A stretch of 47,234 nt of DNA from Rickettsiales bacterium (GTDB lineage Bacteria; Pseudomonadota; Alphaproteobacteria; Rickettsiales; JABSSG01), in contig JAGVLN010000003.1 of the NCBI GenBank assembly GCA_020049805.1, positions 1 through 47,234 of the forward strand, written 5' to 3'. Numbering within the stretch: position 1 is the stretch's first letter; the number at the start of each line of letters is the position of its first letter. Positions 17,580 through 26,990 of the stretch are shown here, piece after piece. The position numbers and the translations under genes were made by a program. The notes below the pieces were generated by a model. It was not told where the DNA came from, searched no databases, and saw only the letters and a program-made list of their open reading frames with translations.

Positions 17580-18822
17580 GACTTTCTACAAAATTTACTA
17601 ATTCATCTATATTCAAAACTCGCTCATCGCGATTAACTAAATTCTTCAACTTAAATTTCTCTTCTTTAATTTCGTCCTCGCCAACAATAACCATAAATTC
17701 AGCTTTCTTCACTACAGCTTTTTTAATAGCTTTTGCCACATTGTTAATTTGTTCAAAATACACAGTGATATTTTTTGATCGCAAAATCTCAGCAATTTTT
17801 AATGATTGAATATCACTTACGCCACTTAAGCTCACTACAAATATACCTTGATAAGCATCAGATTTAGGATTTGCAATATTATATAACTCAAAAGCTCTTT
17901 CTATTCCCATTGCAAAACCAACAGCAGGAATATCATGATTGCCCATGATTTTATATAAATCATCGTACCTACCACCACCTATTACTGTCCCTTGCGAACC
18001 TAACTCTTCAGTTACAAATTCAAAAGCCGTGTGAGAATAATAATCTAACCCTCGAACAATTTTACTATTTAAGACAAACTTTATACCAATTTGAGTTAGC
18101 GATTCTAGAACCTGATCAAAAAACTTCTTAGAATGGGCATTTAAAGAGTCATAAATCACTGGTGCGTCTGCAACAATTTTTTTATCATTCGGATCTTTTG
18201 AATCTAGAACTCTTAAAGGATTTTTCTCAAGCCTAACTTTGCTTTCTTCAGATAAATCATTTTTATATTTAAATAAATATTTTGTCAGTTCACTTAAATA
18301 TAGAGCACGGCTTTCATTATCCCCAAGCGTATTAATTTCTAACCTGGTTTTATCAAAAATATTCAGTGCCTTTAGAATATTCGCAGCAAGAGCCATTACT
18401 TCAACATCAATTATCGGATTGTTATATCCAATTGCTTCAACTGTCATCTGATGAAATTGTCTCTGTCTTCCTTTTTGAGGCCTTTCGTAACGAAAATTTG
18501 GCCCAATTGTAAAAAGCTTTAACGGTAAAAGATGTTGCAAACCATTTGAAATTATACAACGCGCAATACCAGCAGTATGTTCAGGACGAAGGGTAATACT
18601 TTGGCCACCTCGGTCTTCAAAACTATACATTTCTTTAGTTACAACATCAGAATAATCTCCTAAGGTTCTTTTAAATACCTCAGAAAACTCGAAAATCGGT
18701 ATGGAAATCTCCTGATAACCATAACCAGTTACAACTTGCTTTGCCTTAGCAAGTAGCTCTAAATAAACTACGTAATCATCAGGCAAAATATCTTTTGTGC
18801 CTCTTACGGGTTGCAATTGCAT
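17569..18822 (-). CDS. hisS: Histidyl-tRNA synthetase
   Basis: This class II synthetase (417 residues) charges tRNA-His. Motif 1 region [12 protein letters not shown], motif 2 [17 protein letters not shown], the histidine-specific [12 protein letters not shown] and GGGRYDDL, and motif 3 [13 protein letters not shown] are all present, followed by an HGTP anticodon-binding domain. It lies 13 bp after the permease gene and overlaps prfA downstream. Confidence 0.98.
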   Translation of the reverse strand: MQLQPVRGTKDILPDDYVVYLELLAKAKQVVTGYGYQEISIPIFEFSEVFKRTLGDYSDVVTKEMYSFEDRGGQSITLRPEHTAGIARCIISNGLQHLLPLKLFTIGPNFRYERPQKGRQRQFHQMTVEAIGYNNPIIDVEVMALAANILKALNIFDKTRLEINTLGDNESRALYLSELTKYLFKYKNDLSEESKVRLEKNPLRVLDSKDPNDKKIVADAPVIYDSLNAHSKKFFDQVLESLTQIGIKFVLNSKIVRGLDYYSHTAFEFVTEELGSQGTVIGGGRYDDLYKIMGNHDIPAVGFAMGIERAFELYNIANPKSDAYQGIFVVSLSGVSDIQSLKIAEILRSKNITVYFEQINNVAKAIKKAVVKKAEFMVIVGEDEIKEEKFKLKNLVNRDERVLNIDELVNFVESHEF

Positions 18823-18835
18823 ATTAAGTTAGAAA

Positions 18836-20218
18836 TTAAACTTTATAAAATTTATTAGCATTATTTTTACTATATACGAAATAAATCCCTAAACCAATTA
18901 AAACCCATATAAACATTATTAGACCTACAGACGGTATTAAATGAGCAATTAAATAGCAACATGATGCTACGGCTATTAATGTAACAAGATTAATAGCTGG
19001 ACATTTAAATGGCCTCTTAATATTCGGCTTATTTTTTCTCAAAATAAAGGCTGAAATTGCAACTAAAGTAAAAACAATTAAAGTAGCCATACTTGCCAAA
19101 TTACCCATGATAGTAATAGGCACGAACCCAGCTATAACAGCCATACTTACGCCTATAATAATTGTACTTATATAAGGTGTGTGGTATTTCGAATGAATTT
19201 TACTAAATAATTTAGGTAATAGCCCATCACGTGACATAGCCATAAAAATCCTAGATTGTGCATATATTTGAAATAAAATCACTGTGGTCATACCTGCAAT
19301 CCCCCCAGCAGCTACTAATGCTCCTCCTATATGACTACCATTAGCTTTTAATGCATATGCAAGTGGTTCAGAGTTATTCAACGTATCGTACGGCACGATA
19401 CCAGTAACCATTCCAGCCACAAGTACGTAAAGTAATATACACACTAACAAAGAGCCTATTAATCCAAATGTTACATCTTTTTCTGGGTTTTTACTTTCTT
19501 CAGCAGCATTAGCTACAGTATCGAAGCCAGTATAAGCCATAAATATAGCACCAGCCGCTACCGCTATGCCTTTAACACCAAATGGAGCAAAATTACTCCA
19601 ATTTTCTAAGTTAAAATGCGGAGTAGCAATAATTAAAAACAAGAAAATTGCTATAATTTTGACTGCTACTAATATAGCATTAAAGGTAGCGCTTTCTTTG
19701 ATTCCTCTAATCAAGATAAAAGTAATAACCAAACAAATTAAACTTGCTGGTAAATCGATAATCCCACCTTTGCTAGGAACATGAGTAAGAAGATATGGTA
19801 AATGTATACCTCCTTGCTCTAAGATCCCTACCATATAACCAGACCAACCTGCGGCCACAGTAGTAGAACCAATACAAAATTGTATAATTGATACCCATCC
19901 TACTAGCCAAGCTATTATTTCTCCTAAAGATATATAAGCAAAGGTATATGCGCCGCCAGCTGAAGGAACAGTAGAGGCAATTTCAGTATAAACCAATGCT
20001 ACAAATATACATGTAAGCCCAGCAAGTACAAAAGATAAAGTAACAGCTGGTCCTGCTGCTGTTGCTGCTTGAATACCAGTTAATACGAAAATACCAGTAC
20101 CAATAACCGCACCAATCCCCATTAATATTAGGTCCATAGCCCCAAGCCTTTTTTCAAGCTTACTATGCTCACTTATATCGCGCACCAAAGTTATATTCTT
20201 CTTCCGAAATATATTCAT
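18836..20218 (-). CDS. APC-superfamily amino-acid permease (cationic amino-acid transporter-like)
   Basis: The 460-residue polytopic protein shows the APC start LGAMDLILMGIGAVIGTGIFVLTG and a helix-6-like GFDTVANAAEESKNPEKDVTFG motif, typical of the CAT/YfnA branch. It also has SRIFMAMSRDGLLPKLFSKIH and about 12 predicted helices. It probably imports or exchanges an amino acid with the host. It is embedded between mnmA (12 bp upstream) and hisS (13 bp downstream), a juxtaposition of transport and translation genes. A fair ribosome site (AAGGAATT) precedes the ATG. Substrate unknown. Confidence 0.92.
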   Translation of the reverse strand: MNIFRKKNITLVRDISEHSKLEKRLGAMDLILMGIGAVIGTGIFVLTGIQAATAAGPAVTLSFVLAGLTCIFVALVYTEIASTVPSAGGAYTFAYISLGEIIAWLVGWVSIIQFCIGSTTVAAGWSGYMVGILEQGGIHLPYLLTHVPSKGGIIDLPASLICLVITFILIRGIKESATFNAILVAVKIIAIFLFLIIATPHFNLENWSNFAPFGVKGIAVAAGAIFMAYTGFDTVANAAEESKNPEKDVTFGLIGSLLVCILLYVLVAGMVTGIVPYDTLNNSEPLAYALKANGSHIGGALVAAGGIAGMTTVILFQIYAQSRIFMAMSRDGLLPKLFSKIHSKYHTPYISTIIIGVSMAVIAGFVPITIMGNLASMATLIVFTLVAISAFILRKNKPNIKRPFKCPAINLVTLIAVASCCYLIAHLIPSVGLIMFIWVLIGLGIYFVYSKNNANKFYKV

Positions 20219-20230
20219 AACAATTCCTTA

Positions 20231-21313
20231 TTAATTAATGTTTGAGATCCATCCACCACCAAGTACCCTAGTATTATCATATGCTACACAAGCTTGGCCT
20301 GGAGTAACTGATTTTTGGTATTCAAGTAATTGCACTTTAAAATAACCATCAGGTGATTTTTTTATTATTGCCTCACACCCTTCATGGCTAGATCTAATCT
20401 TAACTTGCGACTTTATCCCTTCAACGGGAAATTCTTCATTTAACAGCCAATTAACGTCTTTTATGCTAAAATTAACCTTTTGTAAATGAATTTCTGCACC
20501 TACAACTATAGTATTATTCTGTGGATTAATTTGGACTACATACAATGGCTCGCTATTTGCTATACCGATCCCCCTACGTTGACCAATAGTATAATTTATA
20601 ATACCGTTATGCTTACCAATAATTTTACCATTTATATCAACAATATTTCCTTCGTCTAAAGCACCAGGCCTTATTCTTTCGATTACTGACGAATAATCAC
20701 CATTCGGTACAAAACAAATATCTTGGCTATCGGGCTTATCTGCTACCTCAAGACCATATTTTTTTGCTAGTTCCCTAGTTTGTTCTTTACTAAATTCACC
20801 TAGAGGAAATTCTACAAATTCTAGCTGCTCTTTAGTCGTAGCAAAGAGAAAATAACTTTGATCTTTTTTTCTATCGATTCCTCTATGCAACTCTACACCC
20901 TTTGCACCATGTATTTTTCGAACATAATGACCTGTTGCTAAAGATGCAGCTCCTAGATCTTTTGCCATTTTAAACAAATCAGTAAACTTTACTGTCTGAT
21001 TACATTTAATACAAGGTATAGGGGTTTCACCTCGTAAATAAGAATCGGCAAACTCCTCAATAACTGCATTCTTAAAGCGATTTTCATAATTCAGGACATA
21101 ATGTGGAATACCAAGCTTATCCGCTGTCATTTTTGCATCATAAATATCTTGACCAGCGCAGCATGCTCCTTTTTTCTTCAAAGTTTCAGCCATATCATAT
21201 AATTGCATCGTTACACCAATTACATCATGACCTTGCTCTACAAGCATAGCTGCCACTGTTGAGCTATCAACTCCTCCGGACATTGCTACTACTATGCGTT
21301 TTTTATCATTCAT
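20231..21313 (-). CDS. mnmA: tRNA-specific 2-thiouridylase
   Basis: MnmA (360 residues) thiolates U34 of tRNA-Lys, -Glu and -Gln. It shows the PP-loop AMSGGVDSSTVAAML (10-24), the catalytic Cys pair positions Cys104 (PCIKCNQ) and Cys200 (DSQDICFVP), ATGHYVRK and IGQRRGIGI. It heads the leftward run mnmA-permease-hisS-prfA. Notably two of its substrates, tRNA-Gln(TTG) and tRNA-Glu(TTC), are encoded in this window, the former about 185 bp away. Confidence 0.97.
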   Translation of the reverse strand: MNDKKRIVVAMSGGVDSSTVAAMLVEQGHDVIGVTMQLYDMAETLKKKGACCAGQDIYDAKMTADKLGIPHYVLNYENRFKNAVIEEFADSYLRGETPIPCIKCNQTVKFTDLFKMAKDLGAASLATGHYVRKIHGAKGVELHRGIDRKKDQSYFLFATTKEQLEFVEFPLGEFSKEQTRELAKKYGLEVADKPDSQDICFVPNGDYSSVIERIRPGALDEGNIVDINGKIIGKHNGIINYTIGQRRGIGIANSEPLYVVQINPQNNTIVVGAEIHLQKVNFSIKDVNWLLNEEFPVEGIKSQVKIRSSHEGCEAIIKKSPDGYFKVQLLEYQKSVTPGQACVAYDNTRVLGGGWISNIN

Positions 21314-21448
21314 AATTCAATAAAAATTAATTAAAGAATTTTTATAATAAATGATATTAATAAAAAGTTAAAGAATTTTATTAGTATTAAAATACTAGGA
21401 GGAACAACCAGGCTAAATTAAAAACTTTCTAATGCCCTCAGATGATAT

Positions 21449-21477
21449 TTGACATCAAGAAAGAATAAATTTATAAA
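21449..21477 (+). promoter_or_regulatory. Sigma-70 promoter for tRNA-Gln
   Basis: A perfect -35 TTGACA (21449-21454) is separated by exactly 17 bases from -10 TATAAA (21472-21477). The tRNA begins 20 bases after the -10 box, so the expected transcription start is about 21484. This is one of the two clearest housekeeping promoters in the window. Confidence 0.85.
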
Positions 21478-21497
21478 GGAATCTTGGTTTCATAAAT

Positions 21498-21572
21498 TGG
21501 GACGTCGCCAAGTGGTAAGGCAACGGGTTTTGATCCCGTCATCCGTAGGTTCGAATCCTACCGTCCCAGCCA
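21498..21572 (+). tRNA. tRNA-Gln (anticodon TTG)
   Basis: The acceptor arm TGGGACG pairs with CGTCCCA, and the D stem is GCC/GGC. The anticodon stem ACGGG/CCCGT closes loop TTTTGAT with anticodon TTG. The T stem is GTAGG/CCTAC with loop TTCGAAT. The discriminator is G at 21569 and CCA is encoded at 21570-21572. Confidence 0.96.
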
Positions 21573-21634
21573 AGCTCATTAATTAGTTTTGATTCATAAT
21601 TTACGCACTACCAAAAAGAACTTTAGACACTAAC

Positions 21635-22093
21635 CTATTTCTTAGCTAATTTCCGCTTAATCCAATAATCCAACGATAATTTACCAGGACCTTGAATAAT
21701 GATCATTCCTAAAAGGATCATCCAATAAATTTGCTCAGTTAGTTTCAAAAAAGTGGTTTCAATTACTATTGCCATAATCAACATAGGTATTGCAGATAAT
21801 CTTGTCATAAAGCCAATAGTAATCAATACAGGGCAAACTAACTCGATAGTAGTAGCTGAAATAGCAGCAAATTCTACTGGCAACTCTGGCACCTTATACT
21901 CATATTGAAAAAGGTAAATTGTTGCTGGCCAATTGGAAATTTTTGTAAGCCCAGAATACCAAAAAATTTGCGCCATCCAGATCCTTATAAATAACATAAA
22001 TAAAGCTGATCCAAAAGTATCAAGAAAATTAGTGAACTTTATATAAGTCTGACCAATAAAATTATTTTGTAGGTTATTTATTTGTTTCCACAT
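21635..22093 (-). CDS. DoxX-family membrane protein of the bufferin operon
   Basis: The 152-residue protein has about four transmembrane segments and DoxX/DoxD features: LFMLFIRIWMAQIFWYSGLTK, a conserved YKVPELPVEFAA segment, ELVCPVLITIGFMTRLSA and a final WMILLGMIIIQGPGKLSLDYW. A strong ribosome site GGAGG lies 5 bases before the ATG. It follows bufC by 10 bp. DoxX proteins commonly accompany BufA/BufB/BufC genes; their role is thought to be redox- or membrane-linked but is not defined. Confidence 0.9.
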   Translation of the reverse strand: MWKQINNLQNNFIGQTYIKFTNFLDTFGSALFMLFIRIWMAQIFWYSGLTKISNWPATIYLFQYEYKVPELPVEFAAISATTIELVCPVLITIGFMTRLSAIPMLIMAIVIETTFLKLTEQIYWMILLGMIIIQGPGKLSLDYWIKRKLAKK

Positions 22094-22103
22094 ATTGCCT
22101 CCT

Positions 22104-22865
22104 TTAAATAATTGATTGAATATAATTTCTGCCTAATAAAAATATAAGAGCTTCAGTTAAATTAAAATCTGCATTACTATCTAGCACTCCTTCATAGGAC
22201 TCTCTAAGAGCGCACCCATTCTTTAATAAATTAAAGAATTTCCAATAGCTTTCTGATATCCATTGCGTTTTTACTTCATCAAAGCAACGCCCTATTATTG
22301 CATATGTAAGCTTTTTATTTAGGTTTATTGATGGTGAATTAGGGTTTTCAATAATCACCTCTATAGAGTCTAATGGAAAGTCTGTTTTTAATAAAAAAAC
22401 TGATGGATGGAAAACAAACTTTATATTATCTATAATTTCTTCCGAAATGGTTTCCAAAATTTGTGATGATAAATAGGGCATATCTTCAGCAAAATAGCTA
22501 AGATGCTTTAACCATTCAAAATAAGCATAATCTCTTAGATAAGGCAGAGATTTAGTCGAGCTATGAGAAGATAAAAAGTCAGGAAAGCTTTCTCCCCATT
22601 CATCTAATACACTTGTATTCGGAAAATTTTTTATATCTCTAACAAAAATATAAGAAAGGCCATTAGCACATTCATCACCTAATAATTTCCATACCCCAGG
22701 AAAGGTTACTTCTAATGCTTTACGCAGATTCTCAAAAATATTTAAACGATAAACTTTTAAACATTCTTCTGTATTAAATCTCGATGGCTTTATAATAGTG
22801 CTCAAGCTACTTTCTGCATTATCCATTATTGTTGAATAAAATTGCGTTTGAATGTCTTTAAGCAT
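22104..22865 (-). CDS. bufC: BufC-like DUF2063 protein, partner of the MNIO oxidase
   Basis: The 253-residue protein has an N-terminal DUF2063 (putative DNA-binding) domain: TEECLKVYRLNIFENLRKAL then TFPGVWKLLGDECANGLSYIFV. The Pro/Asp and YFEWLKH residues of the family follow, and then a second, poorly conserved half. In characterised systems such proteins act as substrate-recognition partners for the DUF692/MNIO enzyme that modifies a Cys-rich precursor. Its start overlaps the bufB stop by 8 bp, so production of the two is coupled. Despite the database label, DNA binding is not expected. Confidence 0.88.
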   Translation of the reverse strand: MLKDIQTQFYSTIMDNAESSLSTIIKPSRFNTEECLKVYRLNIFENLRKALEVTFPGVWKLLGDECANGLSYIFVRDIKNFPNTSVLDEWGESFPDFLSSHSSTKSLPYLRDYAYFEWLKHLSYFAEDMPYLSSQILETISEEIIDNIKFVFHPSVFLLKTDFPLDSIEVIIENPNSPSINLNKKLTYAIIGRCFDEVKTQWISESYWKFFNLLKNGCALRESYEGVLDSNADFNLTEALIFLLGRNYIQSII

Positions 22866-23703
22866 ATTCAGGCTCCTTTACCGAGGTAAAAGATAAAGCT
22901 TTAGCTTTTTGTGCTTCAGCAACTAATACGGAAAGCTCCGGTATGTGGGCATCCCATTCTAACAGCGTTGGCACTTTACCAAATCTTTTTATAGCTAACG
23001 AATAAAGATCCCAAACCTCTTGGCAAACAAACTGATCATGGGTGTCTATAAGAAGATTATGATTATTAATTCTCTTTATTGAATGCCCAGCTATATGAAT
23101 TTCTTTTACCAAATCAGAAGGGATAGCTTGTATATAAGATTTAGCACACCAACCATGGTTGGTACAAGAGACATAAATATTATTCACATCTAAAAGAATT
23201 GCTGCTCCACTTTTTTGAGCAACATTTACTAAAAATTCAGGCTCACTATAGATCGAATTTACATATTCAATATAAGATGAAGGATTCTCGATTAGTATTT
23301 GTCTTTGTAAGTAAGTTTGAGTTTTGTCTATATTATCACAAAAAATTTGTAGACTCTCTTCAGCATAGGGCAATGAAATTAAATCAGGTATGTAAGTATT
23401 ATTTATATAACTCCAAGATAAATGCTCTGATACTAGAAAAGGATCTATATGATTTATTAATTTTTTCAGACGAACCAAATGTTGTTTTGCAACACCTTGC
23501 GCTGATCCAAGTGATAACCCGATACCGTGCAGGCCCATCGGATAATCTTTTCTAATTGATGAAAGGAGGTTAAGAGCCCTGCCTCCCTTCATCATATAAT
23601 TTTCACTATGAACTTCAAGCCAATCAATAGATGGTTTTTCCTCTAAAATATTTTTATAATGAGGTTGTCGTAAACCAATACCGATAAAAGGTTGTGAAAT
23701 CAT
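22858..23703 (-). CDS. bufB: BufB-like multinuclear non-haem iron-dependent oxidase (DUF692/MNIO)
   Basis: The 281-residue TIM-barrel protein has the DUF692 signature set: GIGLRQPHYK, WLEVHSENYM, the metal-ligand His59 in GLHGIGLSLGS, His94 in VSEHLSWS, Glu139 in LIENPSSYI, Asp172 and Asn175 in LLDVNNIYVS, His204 and His207 in EIHIAGHS, Asp220/His222 in IDTHDQ, and Glu249 in LLEWD. All residues I would expect to hold the two or three irons are present, so it should be active. MNIOs oxidise Cys residues of precursor peptides, giving heterocycles such as thiooxazole in bufferins. It lies 14 bp after bufA and overlaps bufC. Confidence 0.93.
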   Translation of the reverse strand: MISQPFIGIGLRQPHYKNILEEKPSIDWLEVHSENYMMKGGRALNLLSSIRKDYPMGLHGIGLSLGSAQGVAKQHLVRLKKLINHIDPFLVSEHLSWSYINNTYIPDLISLPYAEESLQIFCDNIDKTQTYLQRQILIENPSSYIEYVNSIYSEPEFLVNVAQKSGAAILLDVNNIYVSCTNHGWCAKSYIQAIPSDLVKEIHIAGHSIKRINNHNLLIDTHDQFVCQEVWDLYSLAIKRFGKVPTLLEWDAHIPELSVLVAEAQKAKALSFTSVKEPEYA

Positions 23704-23717
23704 GTAAACAACCTAAA

Positions 23718-24014
23718 TTAATTAGCTCCTTCGATAGAGTCCTTAACTGCTGGCGAAACACCACTAAAATCACCCATATTAATTTTTGCACATTGACCCT
23801 TAGGAACAATAATAAATGCGTTTGGGTCACCCGCTTCATTACTTCCAGCACAAGAGCCACCTCCACCTGCACAAGATCCTTTATGAGCTTTAATCAAACC
23901 TTTGCCATTTTTATCAACAACTTTACATTGCTCCATATCATTTGTTCCAGCATGTGCAGAATTAATTGCTAATGCAGCTGTTACTACCGCAGATAAAATA
24001 CTAAATTTTTTCAT
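23718..24014 (-). CDS. bufA: BufA1-type bufferin precursor (DUF2282), secreted four-Cys peptide
   Basis: The 98-residue precursor starts with a Sec signal peptide (MKKFSILSAVVTAALAINSAHA, probable cleavage after Ala22). The mature part has exactly four cysteines: Cys30 in MEQCKVV, Cys48 in HKGSCAG, Cys55 in GGGSCAGS and Cys75 in PKGQCAKI. It also has the GDPNAFIIVPKG block typical of DUF2282. This is the pattern of copper-binding bufferins, in which central Cys residues are modified by BufB. Compared with the family the protein carries about 20 extra C-terminal residues (MGDFSGVSPAVKDSIEGAN). A GAGG ribosome site lies 10 bases before the ATG. It is first in the operon bufA-bufB-bufC-doxX. Confidence 0.9.
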   Translation of the reverse strand: MKKFSILSAVVTAALAINSAHAGTNDMEQCKVVDKNGKGLIKAHKGSCAGGGGSCAGSNEAGDPNAFIIVPKGQCAKINMGDFSGVSPAVKDSIEGAN

Positions 24015-24255
24015 AATTAATTAGCCTCGTTATAAAATTAATAAACACCCTTTATAATTAGATACAAACAGGTACATAAAAAGATTATCACTAAAGGAAT
24101 GTTAATATCTAAAGTAATCCATATTTTACTAAAGTTTTATAATAAATATGTGGTTTTTATACTGCAAAAATAAATCTGAACTCATAGAATAGTTTAAAAA
24201 AATAGTATTAATACCCTCTAGAAACAATATACTTTTAGTGCTAACATCATAAAAA

Positions 24256-24269
24256 TTTCTTTAAAGAAA
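24256..24269. repeat. 14-bp perfect palindrome before the lipase-like gene
   Basis: TTTCTTTAAAGAAA lies 8 bases before the ATG at 24278 and inside the 263-bp divergent spacer between bufA and the hydrolase gene. It could be an operator half-site pair or a chance AT palindrome. The rest of the spacer is AT-rich with no promoter I can assign firmly. Confidence 0.35.
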
Positions 24270-24277
24270 GTTGTATC

Positions 24278-25018
24278 ATGAATTTTCTATTTGAAGCTGC
24301 AATTAATTGGATTAATGATTTATGCAAATCTCCTGCTAAATGTGTAGCAATTGGTAATAATGGAGATTATGTAGTATTAGTTCATGCATTAGCATGGACA
24401 TCTAGGTCCATGAATAAAATATCTGAAACTTTAAGTAGTGAAGGATATATTGTTATAAATTTAGATTATCCATCACGTAGACATTCCATAGAAAATTTAG
24501 CAGATAATTTTTTAGCAAAAACAATCAATAAACTTTGCACTGATAAAAAGAAAAAGATCCATTTCGTAACTCATTCATTAGGAGGAATTATAGTACGCAA
24601 ATATATTGCTGATCATCCCAAGTTAAATATTGGTCGAGTAGTGATGATTACCCCTCCTAATAAAGGTAGCAAAGTTGTAGATTTTTTTAGAAATAATTTC
24701 TTATTTAAAGCATATTTCGGCCCAGCTTTACAACAATTAGGTACTAAAAAAAACTCTTTTATTAATGTAAATTTAGATAAATCAGTAAAATTTGAGCTAG
24801 GAGTTATTGCTGGAAATTGTTGTATCAATCCATTAATTCACTTTTTAATTAAAGGACCAAATGACGGACTCATAACAGTTGCTAGTACCAAAATTAATGG
24901 TATGAAAGATCATATTATTATTCATTCGACTCATCTTTTTATTGTTACTAATGAGGAATGTATTAAACAAGTTTCGTACTTTCTAAATTATGGTCATTTT
25001 TACCATGGTCTAATATAA
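24278..25018 (+). CDS. Alpha/beta hydrolase, lipase-like
   Basis: The 246-residue protein is an alpha/beta hydrolase of the lipase/PGAP1-like type. The oxyanion strand is VVLVHALAWTSRSM. The nucleophile elbow is THSLGGIIVRKYIADHP (Ser about 98), followed by VVMITPPNKGSKVVDFF. The acid residue is in KGPNDGLITVAS and the likely His near HSTHLFIV. The elbow reads HSLGG as in triacylglycerol lipases. No signal peptide is evident, so it probably acts in the cytosol unless exported by another route. It diverges from bufA and converges with xseA (8 bp between stops). The substrate is unknown; a phospholipid or acyl ester is a guess. Confidence 0.85.
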   Translation: MNFLFEAAINWINDLCKSPAKCVAIGNNGDYVVLVHALAWTSRSMNKISETLSSEGYIVINLDYPSRRHSIENLADNFLAKTINKLCTDKKKKIHFVTHSLGGIIVRKYIADHPKLNIGRVVMITPPNKGSKVVDFFRNNFLFKAYFGPALQQLGTKKNSFINVNLDKSVKFELGVIAGNCCINPLIHFLIKGPNDGLITVASTKINGMKDHIIIHSTHLFIVTNEECIKQVSYFLNYGHFYHGLI

Positions 25019-25026
25019 GTAACTAT

Positions 25027-26388
25027 TTATTCTATTACTTTGATAGATTTTATTCCATCGCTTACTTCAACAGTGAATTTTCGATCCGAAAACATTTCGC
25101 TTATAGATTTTACAATATTGTTATTTTGATCTTTTATTATAGCAAATCCTCTCTTAAGAGTATTTTTGTAACTATATGATTCAAATAATGCGGTAGTAGA
25201 TTCGAAATCTTTTAACTTGGCAGCAAAATTGACTTGTAAACTATATTGAAGCCTTTTTTGAAAATCATCTAAAACACCTTGGATTCTTTCAATATCCTTA
25301 TTAAATTTAACCACATGGATTGCTGATTCATAATTTTTTATCAAATCATATAAAGTTTTAAAATATCTTGGATACGACTCATATAACCGAATAGATAAAT
25401 CATCCAATTTCTGCATAAAATTAACTATTAATAATTTGAGGTTTGGTAAGCCTCTAGAAAGAGAGGTTAATTTAGTATCTAAATGAACAAGATAGGTGTT
25501 TAATTTATTATATAATCTATGTCCAAGCTCATTAACAGTAAATATCAATTGACTTCTGACTGGCACTACTAATTCAGCAGCAGCAGTAGGTGTAGGAGCG
25601 CGTTTATCTGCAACAAAATCAAGTAAAGTAGTATCGGTTTCATGCCCAACTGCTGAAATTATAGGAATTACCGATGAAAAGGCTGCACGCACTACAATTT
25701 CTTCATTAAAAGACCATAGATCTTCAATTGACCCCCCACCTCTTGCAACAATTATAACATCTGGACTAGGTGTATTTCCTAATTGAGTAATTTTATTAAA
25801 ACCAACGATTGCATCTGCTACCTGTTTTGCTGAATGTTCTCCTTGCACCAAAACAGGCCAAACTAATACCCTACTAGGAAAACGATCAGTAATACGATGT
25901 AGTATATCACGTATTACCGATCCAGTAGGAGAAGTAATAATTCCTATTACTTTAGGTAGAAATGGCAAAGGTTTTTTATGCTCTTCCAAAAACAAACCTT
26001 CCTTAGCAAATTGCTCCTTGCGCTTTTCAAGCAGAGCCATTAAACTTCCTATACCAGCTAATTGAACCGCATGAACAACAATTTGATATTTAGATTGACC
26101 AGGATAAATTGTAAGAGCCCCTACACAAACAACTTCAACACCTTCTGTTGGCTTAAACTCTAAATTACTAATAGTCCCTCGCCAACACACCGCTGAAATC
26201 AGTGATGAATTATCTTTAAGTGAGAAATAAGCATGACCTGAGGGAGCTACTTTTAATCCAGAAATCTCACCTTTAACCCTAACATAAGAAAAATTTTCTT
26301 CGACAGTTTTTTTTAGTAGATTAGACAGCTCAGTAACTGTATACTCTGGATAATTATCAGTAATAGATACTATATCGGCTTTGGTCAT
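25027..26388 (-). CDS. xseA: Exodeoxyribonuclease VII large subunit
   Basis: XseA degrades single-stranded DNA with XseB. I prefer the ATG at 26386-26388 ([12 protein letters not shown], 453 residues). An upstream ATG at 26445 adds 19 residues that look untranslated and precede the usual OB-fold start. The N-terminal OB-fold is [13 protein letters not shown]...[10 protein letters not shown]...GHAYFSLKD. The catalytic region contains [35 protein letters not shown] and [29 protein letters not shown] long coiled-coil and the closing KRGFAIIKD follow. It is encoded alone here; xseB is not in the window. Confidence 0.96.
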   Translation of the reverse strand: MTKADIVSITDNYPEYTVTELSNLLKKTVEENFSYVRVKGEISGLKVAPSGHAYFSLKDNSSLISAVCWRGTISNLEFKPTEGVEVVCVGALTIYPGQSKYQIVVHAVQLAGIGSLMALLEKRKEQFAKEGLFLEEHKKPLPFLPKVIGIITSPTGSVIRDILHRITDRFPSRVLVWPVLVQGEHSAKQVADAIVGFNKITQLGNTPSPDVIIVARGGGSIEDLWSFNEEIVVRAAFSSVIPIISAVGHETDTTLLDFVADKRAPTPTAAAELVVPVRSQLIFTVNELGHRLYNKLNTYLVHLDTKLTSLSRGLPNLKLLIVNFMQKLDDLSIRLYESYPRYFKTLYDLIKNYESAIHVVKFNKDIERIQGVLDDFQKRLQYSLQVNFAAKLKDFESTTALFESYSYKNTLKRGFAIIKDQNNNIVKSISEMFSDRKFTVEVSDGIKSIKVIE

Positions 26389-26502
26389 ATTATACAGATA
26401 ATAGTTTTTTTTAAATGTAACTAAATAATCCTTATATATCAACATTAAGGTTGAATTAATACATAATATTTATTATTACTTAGGATTAAATTTCGAGGAA
26501 TT

Positions 26503-26976
26503 ATGTCTAATATAGAAGAAAATAGTGCAGCCCCTGATATTGAACTAAGCTTAGATAGTGGCAAAAATATTAGATTACAAGATTTACAAGGCAAAAATGT
26601 AGTATTATATTTTTACCCAAAAGATGATACTCCTGGCTGCACCATTGAAGCTAAAGATTTTACTAACTTGAATCATGAATTTAATAACTTAAACACTGTA
26701 ATAATTGGCATCTCCAAAGATAACGCTTTAAGTCATAAAAAATTCAAGGAAAAACATTGTTTAAATTTTGATTTAGCTAGTGATATTGAGGGTAAAGCTT
26801 GTGAGACTTATAATGTGTGGGTGGAGAAAAGTATGTATGGTAAAAAATACATGGGTATACAACGTTCAACATTTATTATAGATACAACAGGCAATATCAA
26901 AAAAATATGGCGTAATGTTTCGGTAACAAATCATGCTCAAGAAGTACTTTCAGTTATCAAAAATTTGCCAAATTAA
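26503..26976 (+). CDS. bcp: Thioredoxin-dependent peroxiredoxin, BCP/PrxQ type
   Basis: This 157-residue peroxiredoxin reduces hydroperoxides. The peroxidatic Cys46 is in YPKDDTPGCTIEAKDF. The resolving Cys found five residues later in E. coli BCP is a Lys here (Lys51). Two other Cys (86 and 100) could serve, Cys100 being the better positional match to a conserved Cys in related PrxQ proteins. GAGG lies 5 bases before the ATG. It is followed 14 bp later by the aldolase gene and with efp may form a rightward operon of four genes ending at 29272. Confidence 0.94.
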   Translation: MSNIEENSAAPDIELSLDSGKNIRLQDLQGKNVVLYFYPKDDTPGCTIEAKDFTNLNHEFNNLNTVIIGISKDNALSHKKFKEKHCLNFDLASDIEGKACETYNVWVEKSMYGKKYMGIQRSTFIIDTTGNIKKIWRNVSVTNHAQEVLSVIKNLPN

Positions 26977-26990
26977 TATGGAGAATCTAA

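Noticed and set aside
21384-21400. AGGAGG following an AGTATTAAAATACT palindrome upstream of tRNA-Gln as the start of a small gene
   Set aside because: No ATG, GTG or TTG with a sustained frame follows at ribosome-site distance.
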